The notes under the pieces were generated by a model. It had not been told where the DNA came from, made no database searches, and was given only the letters and a program-made list of their open reading frames with translations. This document shows positions 8,505 through 15,597 of a DNA stretch of 64,000 nt, piece after piece. Each line of letters begins with the position of its first letter. The first letter of the stretch is position 1. Position numbers and translations under genes: made by a program. Origin of the DNA: Neoroseomonas oryzicola (GTDB lineage Bacteria; Pseudomonadota; Alphaproteobacteria; Acetobacterales; Acetobacteraceae); NCBI RefSeq assembly GCF_012163135.1, contig NZ_JAAVUP010000004.1, positions 62,001-126,000 on the forward strand, written 5' to 3'.

Positions 8505-9890
8505 TCAGACGATGTCCGAGAACGATGAAGGGGCGTCGGAGCGCAGCGCGTCCGCAATGGCGCCGAGCGCGCCGCGCAACGCGGTGCGGTCGGCCGCAGC
8601 ACCCAAGGAGACGCGCACCGCGGGGGCCGGCGCCTCGACCGCGAAGGCATCGCTCGGCACCACCGCCAGGCCTCGCCGCCGCAGATGCGCGGCGAAATCC
8701 AGCCGGTCCCAGCCGCCGGGCAAGTCCAGCCACAGATGGATGCCCTCGGGATGCGCGGCGAAGCGCGCCCCGGCCAGTACCTCCCGCGCGATCCGCTGCC
8801 GCGCGGCGCATTCGTGCCGGATCGCGCCGAGCACCCTGGCCGCCGTCCCATCCTCCACCCAGCGCGCGAACACCCCCGCCAGCAACGGCGAGGCCATCAA
8901 CACCGTCGCCCGCAGCGCCGACGCCATCCGCGCCGCCCAGCGCACATCCGGCACCACCAGCCAGGCCACGCGCAGCGCCGGTGAGATCACCTTCGACACC
9001 GTCGCGACATGGAAACAGCATTCCGGCGCCAGGCTTGCGATCGCCGGCAGCGGCGCCGAGGGCAGCAGCCCATAGGCATCGTCCTCGATCACCTGCAGTC
9101 CCTGCCGCCGCGCCAGCGCCGCGATCGCCTCCCGCCGCGCCAGCGGCATCGTCGCCGCAGTCGGGTTGTGCATGGTCGGCACGCAATAGAGCGCCTTCGG
9201 CCGCGGCTCTGCACGGCAGGCCGCCTCGATCGCCTCGGGCAGCATCCCCTCCGCATCCGCCGCGACGCCGCGCAGCCGCAGCCCGAGCTGCGCCGCCGCC
9301 CCCCGCAGCCCCGGATAGGTCATCGCATCCGTCAGCAGGACCTCGCCGGGCGCCATGACGGCCCCGAGCACCACCATCAGCGCCGGCTGCGCCCCGGGCG
9401 AGAGCAGCACGCGCTCCACCGGCACCTCGCCCAGCACCGGCCGCAGCCAGGCCGCGCCCGCCGCGCGCTCCGCCAGGCTGCCGGCCCCGCTGCGATAGGT
9501 CAGCACCTCCGTCGCGCCGGGGCCGCCGAGCAGCGCCGCCATCCCGTCCCGCAACAACGCGGGCAGGGCAGGGGCATCGGGCTGCGGCGGCAGGTTCATC
9601 GACAGGTCGACCGCGCTGTCGCCGCCGCCCGGCGCGCGCGCGGCGCGGATGAAACTGCCGCGCCCCACCGTCGCCTGCAGCAGCCCGCGGCTGCGCGCCT
9701 CGGCATAGGCCCGCGTGACGGTGGTCAGGTCGACGCCCAGCGCCTCGGCCAGCGCGCGGTGCGTCGGCAGCCGGTCGCCTTCGCGCAACTCCCCCGCGGC
9801 AACGGCGGCGCCGATCGCATCCGCGATGGCGCGGTAGATCGGCCCCTCATGCCCCGCGACGCGGCCGATCCAGCGATCCTCGCGCGCCAT
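8505..9890 (-). CDS. MocR-type regulator (GntR helix-turn-helix plus aminotransferase domain)
   Basis: A 461-residue fusion of an N-terminal GntR winged helix (about residues 14-75: YRAIADAIGAAVAAGELREG, then LPTHRALAEALGVDLTTVTRAYAEA) with a C-terminal fold-type I aminotransferase-like domain. In the latter, VSKVISPALRVAW carries the PLP lysine and NPTAATMPLARR the cofactor loop. MocR/PdxR/GabR proteins use PLP-bound ligands to control genes of vitamin B6, GABA or amino acid metabolism. I chose the ATG at 9890 (AREDRWIGRVAG), where the domain begins; the longer frame runs through the AT-rich control region. It is divergent from the DUF983 gene. No target gene is obvious nearby. Confidence 0.85.
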   Translation of the reverse strand: MAREDRWIGRVAGHEGPIYRAIADAIGAAVAAGELREGDRLPTHRALAEALGVDLTTVTRAYAEARSRGLLQATVGRGSFIRAARAPGGGDSAVDLSMNLPPQPDAPALPALLRDGMAALLGGPGATEVLTYRSGAGSLAERAAGAAWLRPVLGEVPVERVLLSPGAQPALMVVLGAVMAPGEVLLTDAMTYPGLRGAAAQLGLRLRGVAADAEGMLPEAIEAACRAEPRPKALYCVPTMHNPTAATMPLARREAIAALARRQGLQVIEDDAYGLLPSAPLPAIASLAPECCFHVATVSKVISPALRVAWLVVPDVRWAARMASALRATVLMASPLLAGVFARWVEDGTAARVLGAIRHECAARQRIAREVLAGARFAAHPEGIHLWLDLPGGWDRLDFAAHLRRRGLAVVPSDAFAVEAPAPAVRVSLGAAADRTALRGALGAIADALRSDAPSSFSDIV

Positions 9891-9970
9891 CTTGCGAATG
9901 CTCCATGCAATCCATATAAATGATCCGATACCGGGCAGATTGTATGTATAACTTCTCGGATTGTTTGGCA
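9891..9970. promoter_or_regulatory. AT-rich divergent control region of the MocR gene
   Basis: This is one of the few AT-rich stretches in the window (for example ATCCATATAAATGATC and ATTGTATGTATAAC). It lies directly upstream of the MocR gene and about 40 bases upstream of the DUF983 start. An inverted pair, CAATCC (from about 9908) and GGATTG (about 9958), spans it. MocR-family regulators usually bind and autoregulate the region just upstream of their own gene, so this is the likely operator and promoter. The exact -10 and -35 positions are not assigned. Confidence 0.5.
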
Positions 9971-10008
9971 ACGGCGCCACGCCCGGCGCGCCCCAACGGA
10001 GGGCCCCC

Positions 10009-10380
10009 ATGGCCGGGACATCCAGGATCGCCGAGGGCGTGCGCCGCGGCCTGCGGCTGCGGTGCCCGCAATGCGGGGAGGGGCACCTCTTCTCGGGCTT
10101 CCTCAAGGTCGCGCCATGCTGCGAGGCCTGCGGCGCCGACAACCGCATCTATCCCTCGGACGACGCGCCGCCCTACCTGACGCTGTTCCTCGTCGGGCAT
10201 CTGCTGCTGCCCTTCATGTTCTGGTCGGACCGCGTCTGGGCGCCGGCGCTTTGGGTCCAGTTCGCCATCTGGCTCCCGCTCATCGCGATCGTCAGCATCG
10301 CGACCCTGCCCTTCATGAAGGGCGCCGTCGTCGGCTTCGCCTGGGGTGCGGGCGTGACGCGGGAAAGCGCCCGCCAGTAA
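10009..10380 (+). CDS. DUF983 zinc-ribbon membrane protein
   Basis: A 123-residue protein with an N-terminal zinc ribbon (CPQCGEGHLF, then CCEACGADN) and two C-terminal transmembrane helices (YLTLFLVGHLLLPFMFW and a second in the FAIWLPLIAIVSIA region). This is the DUF983 layout, a small inner-membrane family common in alphaproteobacteria and often near cytochrome oxidase or cell division genes; its function is unknown. The ATG at 10009 is preceded by ACGGAGGG, a good ribosome binding site; the upstream TTG at 9961 is rejected because it lies in the control region. Confidence 0.82.
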   Translation: MAGTSRIAEGVRRGLRLRCPQCGEGHLFSGFLKVAPCCEACGADNRIYPSDDAPPYLTLFLVGHLLLPFMFWSDRVWAPALWVQFAIWLPLIAIVSIATLPFMKGAVVGFAWGAGVTRESARQ

Positions 10381-10465
10381 CGCCCCGGCGCGTCTTGATC
10401 CGGCGCAACGACGTGCGCACGGCGGTTGCGGCATGCGGCAGCGGTTGCCTCAGGGTCGCCCCGGC

Positions 10466-11110
10466 ATGCCGCGCCGCCTCGCCGCGCTCATCCTGGCCTT
10501 TCTCTGCGCCGGCTGCCTGACCCCCGCGCAGCAGGAGGCGATCCGCGTCCAGCATGAGATCAACCGCGCCATCGCCGTCGCCGACACCTGCCTCGCGCCG
10601 CTGCGCGACAAGTGGGACTACCAGGCGCTCTACGCGCGGCTCGCCATCGAACCGACCATCCCCCCGCCCGAGCCCACGCCGGCCCAGATGGCCGATCCCG
10701 GCCGCCCGGACCGTGCCGCGGTCGCGGTGATGGTCGCGCTGCACGGGGAACTCTCGGTCTGCCGCGCCCCGCTGATCGAGAGCATCGCCCGCATCGCCCC
10801 CGCGCTGGCCGAGACCGCCGTCGACATCTGGCTGCGCGGCGACGCCATGGTGCTGACGCTGATGCGCGGCCGCATCACCTGGGGCGAGGCCAATCGCGGC
10901 ATCGCCACGCTGCGGGACGAATACTTCCAGCGCCTCGCCGAGGTGATCGCCGAGACCCGCCGCAGCATCGACGCGACCGCCGCCGGCGCCGCGGTCGCGA
11001 GCGAAGCCCCGCCGCGCCCGGTGCCCGACAGCGTCCGCCGCTTTCCCCAGGACCTCGCCGACCTTCAGCGCGAGATGCTCGCCGTCCTCGCGGCGATGCC
11101 GCCGCGCTGA
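10466..11110 (+). CDS. Hypothetical lipoprotein (214 aa)
   Basis: The N-terminus has a positively charged start, a hydrophobic stretch and the lipobox LCAGC (cysteine at about residue 15), so the mature protein should be lipid-anchored. The rest is helical, with no family I recognise. A Pro-rich linker (PPPEPTPAQ) separates two helical segments, and Cys pairs in ADTCLAP and SVCRAP could form a periplasmic disulphide. It follows DUF983 with an 85-base gap. The longer start at 10433 would place Arg- and Gly-rich sequence ahead of the signal and is less likely. Confidence 0.65.
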   Translation: MPRRLAALILAFLCAGCLTPAQQEAIRVQHEINRAIAVADTCLAPLRDKWDYQALYARLAIEPTIPPPEPTPAQMADPGRPDRAAVAVMVALHGELSVCRAPLIESIARIAPALAETAVDIWLRGDAMVLTLMRGRITWGEANRGIATLRDEYFQRLAEVIAETRRSIDATAAGAAVASEAPPRPVPDSVRRFPQDLADLQREMLAVLAAMPPR

Positions 11111-11255
11111 GATCGCCGTTCGAGAACGACGGCACCGGCCTGCTCCCCCACCCGGCCACCCATCCAGGATACTGTCGTCGCGCGAATAGCGCGCCTGCGG
11201 CGCGACGGGTGGCAGGGTGGGAGCGGGCCGGCGCCGGACGTCAGACTGCGCCGGA
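11111..11255. repeat. Hairpin-rich dispersed repeat, copy 1
   Basis: This stretch between the lipoprotein gene and the opposing cupin gene is a long imperfect palindrome: GGCACCGGCC (11131) and the CCCCCACCCGGCCACCCA run (11145-11162) pair loosely with GGGTGGCAGGGTGGGAG (about 11209) and GGGCCGGCGCC (about 11225). It is related, in reverse orientation, to 49369-49500; the 18-base core at 11145-11162 is the exact reverse complement of 49441-49458, and the flanks also match (CCGTTCGAGAACGACGG against the TTGTCAAACGG end). It is probably a REP-like element that also serves as a transcription end. Confidence 0.6.
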
Positions 11256-11284
11256 CGGCGCAGTCCCGAACGCTCGCCGAGCCG

Positions 11285-11626
11285 TCAGTCGACGATGAAC
11301 AGCCTTGCACCCTTCGGCGTGCGCGACCGGTGCGGCTCGGCGCCGTCCGCGACCTGGTAGGACATTCCCGGCGTCAGCGTGAAGACGCGCCCGTCCGCGA
11401 GCGTGGTCTCGAGCTCGCCCTCCAGCACCAGCAGCACATGCCCCTTCTGGCACCAGTGGTCGGAGACGTAGCCGGGCGAATACTCGACCATGCGCACGCG
11501 GATCTGGTTGCCCTCCGGCCCGACATGGCGGGTGCGCCACAGCGCCTCGCCTTCCTCGCCGGCATGGCGCGTCGGCGCGACCTGCGACCAGTCGGTGGTG
11601 TCGAAGGGAATGGCGGACATCTGCAT
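11285..11626 (-). CDS. DHCW-motif cupin fold protein
   Basis: A 113-residue small cupin. The motif DHWCQKGHV (about residues 59-67) is the DHCW-type signature of this family; the metal-binding cupin motifs are present only in part (EGELETTLADG, and a C-terminal EPHRSRT). The function of the family is unknown. The start at 11626 (MQMSAIPFDTTDW) has AAGGA upstream. It lies 11 bases downstream of yqgE on the same strand, so both are probably co-transcribed. Confidence 0.8.
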   Translation of the reverse strand: MQMSAIPFDTTDWSQVAPTRHAGEEGEALWRTRHVGPEGNQIRVRMVEYSPGYVSDHWCQKGHVLLVLEGELETTLADGRVFTLTPGMSYQVADGAEPHRSRTPKGARLFIVD

Positions 11627-11637
11627 CGCGGAATCCT

Positions 11638-12228
11638 TCAGGCGCGCCCGGCTGTGCCGGACAGCAGGGCAGGGTCGACGCGCAGCTTCGCGAGCGCCGC
11701 GGCCCAGGTGCGGGTGGTGTCGTCGCCGAAGACGATGCCGCCATCGGCCGGCACGCTGAGCCAGGCATTGCGCTGGATCTCGTCCTCGAGCTGTCCCGGT
11801 GCCCAGCCGGCATAGCCGAGGGCGAGGATGCAATCCTTCGGCCCGCCGCCGCCGGCGATCGCCTTGAGGATGTCGACGCTCGCGGTCAGCGCGAGGCCCG
11901 GCATCACGGCCAGGCTGCCATCCGCGGTCCAGTCGTCGCTGTGCAGCACGAAGCCGCGCCCGCCTTCGACCGGCCCACCCGAGAGCATCCGGATGCGCCG
12001 CTGCGGCGGCACCGGCTCCACCTTCAGCTGGCGCAGCAGGTCGTCGAATTCCATCCCGCCCAGCGGGCGGTTCACGATCAGCCCCATCGCGCCTTCCGAG
12101 GAGTGCGCGCAGAGGCAGACGACGGTGTGGTCGAAGCGCGGATCCTCCATCCCCGGCATCGCGATCAGCAGATGCCCGGAGAGGTAGCCGCCGGCAGGCT
12201 CCGGCGCGGAGCGGTTGGTCGTGGCCAT
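11638..12228 (-). CDS. YqgE/AlgH family protein
   Basis: A 196-residue cytosolic protein of the YqgE/AlgH (DUF179) family. Conserved features are GGYLSGHLLIAMPGMEDPRF, the HSSEGAMGLIVNRP segment, the LSGGPVEGGRGFVLHS loop and ALGYAGWAPGQLEDEI near the end. Its biochemical role is unsettled; AlgH was first named as a regulator of alginate genes in Pseudomonas. The start at 12228 is the ATG giving the family N-terminus; the frame extends further upstream only by chance. It is divergent from a peroxiredoxin gene, a pairing often seen in alphaproteobacteria. Confidence 0.9.
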   Translation of the reverse strand: MATTNRSAPEPAGGYLSGHLLIAMPGMEDPRFDHTVVCLCAHSSEGAMGLIVNRPLGGMEFDDLLRQLKVEPVPPQRRIRMLSGGPVEGGRGFVLHSDDWTADGSLAVMPGLALTASVDILKAIAGGGGPKDCILALGYAGWAPGQLEDEIQRNAWLSVPADGGIVFGDDTTRTWAAALAKLRVDPALLSGTAGRA

Positions 12229-12331
12229 GCCCCCTAGGTGGCGCAGCCCGCGCGTTGCCGCAAGGCGCCGCACCCCCCGATGACAGTCCATCCGCCCCGC
12301 GCTATGACGATGCGGCAACGAGGAGGACGAC

Positions 12332-12814
12332 ATGCCGATCAGTGTTGGCGACGCCATTCCGGCCGTGAAGGTCATGCAGGCCACCGCCGAAGGGCCCAAG
12401 GAGGTCGACACCGGCGAGTTCTTCAAGGGCCGCACCGTCGTCCTGTTCGGCGTCCCCGGCGCCTTCACGCCGACGTGCTCGGCCAAGCACCTCCCCTCCT
12501 TCGTCGAGAACGCGGACGCGCTGAAGGCGAAGGGCGTGGACGCCATCGCCTGCATGTCGGTGAACGACGCCTTCGTCATGGGCGCCTGGGCGAAGGACCA
12601 GGGGATCGCCGGCCAGGTCGCGATGCTCGCCGACGGCTCGGCCGTCTTCACCAAGGCGATGGGCCTCGAGTTCGACCTCACCGCGCGCGGCCTCGGCGTG
12701 CGCTGCCAGCGCTTCGCCCTGGTGGCGAAGGACGGCAAGGTGACGCACATCGCGATCGAGGCGCCGGGCGCCTTCGAGGTGTCGAGCGGCCAGGCGGTCC
12801 TCGCCGCGCTCTGA
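12332..12814 (+). CDS. Peroxiredoxin, Prx5 type
   Basis: A 160-residue thiol peroxidase that reduces hydrogen peroxide and organic peroxides. The active-site motif PGAFTPTCS carries the peroxidatic cysteine at residue 49, and RCQRFALV near the end is typical of the Prx5/AhpE-like subgroup. Other cysteines at 74 and 125 could serve as resolving residues. The reductant is likely glutaredoxin or thioredoxin, by analogy with the family. A strong GAGGAGG ribosome binding site precedes the ATG at 12332. The gene ends in front of an 11-bp-stem terminator. Confidence 0.92.
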   Translation: MPISVGDAIPAVKVMQATAEGPKEVDTGEFFKGRTVVLFGVPGAFTPTCSAKHLPSFVENADALKAKGVDAIACMSVNDAFVMGAWAKDQGIAGQVAMLADGSAVFTKAMGLEFDLTARGLGVRCQRFALVAKDGKVTHIAIEAPGAFEVSSGQAVLAAL

Positions 12815-12822
12815 TCCGGATG

Positions 12823-12848
12823 CGGGCCCGCCGGTCGCGGCGGGCCCG
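12823..12848. terminator. Hairpin between peroxiredoxin and VWA genes
   Basis: A perfect 11-bp stem, CGGGCCCGCCG-GTCG-CGGCGGGCCCG, fills the 39-base gap between two convergent genes. It has no long T-tract. The position fits a shared bidirectional terminator. Confidence 0.65.
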
Positions 12849-12853
12849 GTCCT

Positions 12854-14845
12854 TCAGCGGACGGTGACCGGGCGCCGCGCGATCACCGTCGCATCCGCCC
12901 CCGGCGCCATCATCACGTAGCGGATCTCGTAGTCGCCGGGCGCGTCCGGCGCCGCGATCTCGCCGGCGGATCCATCGGCCTCCGCGCCGAACCAGCCCTC
13001 GTAGTGGCCGGCCTCGGCATCGGGGCGGACGATCGTCACGAAATCCCCGTCGCCGCGTGGCCCGCCATAGCGAATCGCGACCGGCGTGCCGGGCGCCGCC
13101 GTCGCCGGCGCATCGAGCGTCGCGACCGGCGTCGTCAGCGTGATCGGCCGTCGCGCGATCACGCTCGCCCCGCCCGGCGCGGTCAGCACGAAGCGGACCT
13201 CGTAGGCACCGGGCGCCGCGGGCAGGCGCAGCCGTCCCTCGCCGCCGTCGATGTTGACGTAGGCGCCGCCGATATAGGCTCCCGGCTCGGCCGAGGGCGG
13301 CACCACCGCGATGAAGCTGCCATCGGCCGCCTGGCCCGGCGCATATCGCAGCGAGACGTGGCTGCCGGCCATGGCGGTGGCCGGCGCTTCGATCGTCGCG
13401 CGGGCCTCGGTGACGCGCAGCGGCGCGCGGGCCAGTACGGTGCCGTCCACGCCTTCGACGAAGCGGATCTCGTAGGTGCCCGGCGCGGCCGGGGCGGTGA
13501 CGCGCAGCGGGCTCTCAGCACCCTCCACCCAGGCATAGGCGCCGCCGATATACGCGCCGGCGTCGCTGCCTGCCTCCGTGATGCCGATCCAGGAGCCCGG
13601 CGCGCGCGGGCCGGTCCAGCGGATCTCGACCTGGCTGCCCGCGGGCGCCTCGGCGGCGGCGGCGACCGACGCCGTCACCGGCGTCACCATGACCGCCGCG
13701 CGCCCGATCGTGCGCCCGGCGCGGGCGAGGACGTAGCGCACCTCATGCGCCCCGGCGGTTGCCGGCGCGCGGACCCGCGCGGGCGAACCATCGGCCGTAT
13801 AGGCATAGTGCCGCGTCTCCGGCTCCTCCGCATTCGGGCCGACGGGGGCGAAGACCAGGTAGTCGCCGCGTTCGTTCGGGCCCTCCCACGCCACCTCCAG
13901 CAGCTCGGTCGCGCCGATGCTGGGCACGGCGGGTCGCAGCGTCGCGCGGGGCAGCGCATCGGCCAGCGGCACCGCGATCTCGGCCGGCCCCTGCGCCGTC
14001 AGCTCAGCGGTGACGGAACCGATCCGATCCTCGGTGGAGGCCGTCACGACATACCGGCCGGGGGCGAGCGCCAGGCGCGCCGCGGCGCCTTCGTGCACCG
14101 GGGTCTCCTCGCCCTCGCGCAGCACGGTGAAGACGGCGCCCGGCAGCGCCGGGCCGTTCGCACCCAGGGTCGCGCGCAGGCCGGTGGTGCGGGGCGCCGC
14201 GACGGGGCGCGGGGCGGGCTGTGCCTGCGCGGTGCGGCCTAGCGCCTCGGCGAGCTCGCGCGCATCGCCCGCCGCGGTGAAGGTGCCGCCGGTGCGCTCG
14301 GCGATACAGGCCACGCGGGCGCGCTCGGATGGGCTGCGCAGGTCGAAGCCGACGACATGGGCGGTGAAGCGGGCGTTCGCGGCCTCGAGCTCCGCCGCCA
14401 GCGCGCAGGGATCGCCGCCGCAGGTCTCGATGCCGTCGGTGACGAGGATGATGGTGCCGCCGCGCTCGGCCACGCGCAGCACGCGCGCGGCTTCCCGCAC
14501 GCTGTCGGTCAGCGGCGTGCGTCCGCGCGCGGTCAGCCGGCCAAGCACGCCGTCCACCGCGGCCTGGTCGACCGGACCGGGCGGGACCAGCATCTCGATG
14601 TCGTTGCAGGCGCGCGCCTGGCGGTGGCCGAAGGCCATCAGGCCGACGCGGCTGTCGGCCGGGAAGCGGGAGAACATCCCGCGCACCGCCTCGCGCGCGA
14701 TGTCGAGCTTCGTCTCCTGCCCGATCCGCCCCCACATCGAGCCGGAGAGGTCGAGGATGACGATGGTCTCGCCAGCCGGCTGGGCGCGCGTCGGCGCAGA
14801 GCCGAGCGCCGCGGCAAGCAGCGCGAGGAGGGGAAGCAGGCGCAT
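12854..14845 (-). CDS. Secreted von Willebrand factor A protein with four tandem modules
   Basis: A 663-residue exported protein. Residues 1-22 are a signal peptide ending near RAQPA. Residues about 26-205 form a VWA domain with the metal-binding MIDAS motif DLSGSM, and later TPLTD and TDGIETCGG. A short beta domain (about 225-300) follows. Then come four tandem modules of about 91 residues (301-391, 392-482, 483-574, 575-663), each with an opening AGS.V.IRW-type strand, a GDYL/GSFI-type strand, a central AYIGGAY or equivalent, a YEIRYV strand and a closing ARRPVTV. The modules look like Ig-like beta sandwiches. A role in adhesion or envelope binding is inferred from this layout; I do not recognise a named protein. 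Confidence 0.8.
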   Translation of the reverse strand: MRLLPLLALLAAALGSAPTRAQPAGETIVILDLSGSMWGRIGQETKLDIAREAVRGMFSRFPADSRVGLMAFGHRQARACNDIEMLVPPGPVDQAAVDGVLGRLTARGRTPLTDSVREAARVLRVAERGGTIILVTDGIETCGGDPCALAAELEAANARFTAHVVGFDLRSPSERARVACIAERTGGTFTAAGDARELAEALGRTAQAQPAPRPVAAPRTTGLRATLGANGPALPGAVFTVLREGEETPVHEGAAARLALAPGRYVVTASTEDRIGSVTAELTAQGPAEIAVPLADALPRATLRPAVPSIGATELLEVAWEGPNERGDYLVFAPVGPNAEEPETRHYAYTADGSPARVRAPATAGAHEVRYVLARAGRTIGRAAVMVTPVTASVAAAAEAPAGSQVEIRWTGPRAPGSWIGITEAGSDAGAYIGGAYAWVEGAESPLRVTAPAAPGTYEIRFVEGVDGTVLARAPLRVTEARATIEAPATAMAGSHVSLRYAPGQAADGSFIAVVPPSAEPGAYIGGAYVNIDGGEGRLRLPAAPGAYEVRFVLTAPGGASVIARRPITLTTPVATLDAPATAAPGTPVAIRYGGPRGDGDFVTIVRPDAEAGHYEGWFGAEADGSAGEIAAPDAPGDYEIRYVMMAPGADATVIARRPVTVR

Positions 14846-14973
14846 GGTCGTTCGTTTCCCGGCAGTTGGGGCAGGCCCGAGGCGCGCCCGATTCTCCTGT
14901 GCAATGACGTTTCATGCGGCGCAACCCCGGCCTGGGCCGCACCGTGCGCCCGGTCACGCCGTGGGGCGGTGGG

Positions 14974-14987
14974 TTGATCTGGATCAA
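14974..14987 (+). promoter_or_regulatory. FNR/FixK-type box upstream of gbsR-cydAB
   Basis: TTGATCTGGATCAA is a perfect match to the FNR/FixK/Anr consensus TTGAT-N4-ATCAA. Its centre at 14980.5 is about 50 bases before the start of the GbsR-like gene. A class II activator site centred at -41.5 would place the transcription start near 15022, nine bases before the ATG. Control of a high-affinity oxidase by an oxygen-sensing FNR-type protein is well established in other proteobacteria; here it is inferred from the site alone. Confidence 0.7.
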
Positions 14988-14998
14988 AGTCGGACATA

Positions 14999-15020
14999 GA
15001 TTTCAGAAAATTCTGAAATC
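14999..15020. promoter_or_regulatory. Perfect 22-bp palindrome, probable GbsR operator
   Basis: GATTTCAGAA-AA-TTCTGAAATC is a perfect inverted repeat ending ten bases before the start codon of the GbsR/MarR-type gene. It covers the place where a -10 element would lie if the FNR box at 14974 drives transcription. Its size and place fit an autoregulatory repressor operator. AT content here is well above that of the surroundings. Confidence 0.65.
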
Positions 15021-15030
15021 ACGGTAGCCG

Positions 15031-15594
15031 ATGAACCTCCCGCCGCTCGTCCAGTCCTTCGTGCTCCATTTCGGCGAAATGGGCTCCCGCTGGGGCATCA
15101 ACCGCACCGTGGGGCAGATCTACGCGCTGCTCTACGTCTCGCCCCGCCCGCTCTGCGCCGACGACATCGTCGAGGCGCTGGGCGTCAGCCGCTCCAACGT
15201 CTCGATGGGGCTGCGCGAACTGCAGGCCTGGAACCTCGTGCTGCTGCGCCACATCCCAGACGACCGGCGCGACCATTTCACCACGCCCGACGACGTCTGG
15301 CAGATCCTGCGCGTGCTGGCGGAGGAGCGGAAGAAACGCGAGGTGGACCCGACGCTGTCCGTGCTGCGCGAACTGCTGATGCAGACCCCCGGCAGCGAGG
15401 AGGAGCGCCACGCCCAGGCCCGCATGGCCGAGATGCACGGCCTGATCGAGCGCCTGACCACCTGGTACGAGGATGTGAAGCGGCTCGAGACCGAAAGGCT
15501 CGCAGCCCTGCTCGCCCTCGGTGCCAAAGTGACCCGCCTGCTCGAGGCCAAGGACAAGGTCGTCGGCCTGGTGCGCGGCAAGAGGGAATCCTGA
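15031..15594 (+). CDS. GbsR/MarR-family transcriptional regulator
   Basis: A 187-residue winged-helix protein. The opening FVLHFGEMGSRWGINRTVGQIYALLYVS is typical of the GbsR subgroup of MarR-like regulators, followed by LCADDIVEALGVSRSNVSMGL as the recognition helix and an HIPDDRRDHF wing. The C-terminal half is helical and should dimerise. It is the first gene of the unit with cydA (four-base gap, 15594 to 15598) and cydB, so it most likely controls the oxidase genes and itself through the adjacent 22-bp palindrome. Its ligand is unknown. Confidence 0.88.
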   Translation: MNLPPLVQSFVLHFGEMGSRWGINRTVGQIYALLYVSPRPLCADDIVEALGVSRSNVSMGLRELQAWNLVLLRHIPDDRRDHFTTPDDVWQILRVLAEERKKREVDPTLSVLRELLMQTPGSEEERHAQARMAEMHGLIERLTTWYEDVKRLETERLAALLALGAKVTRLLEAKDKVVGLVRGKRES

Positions 15595-15597
15595 TCC

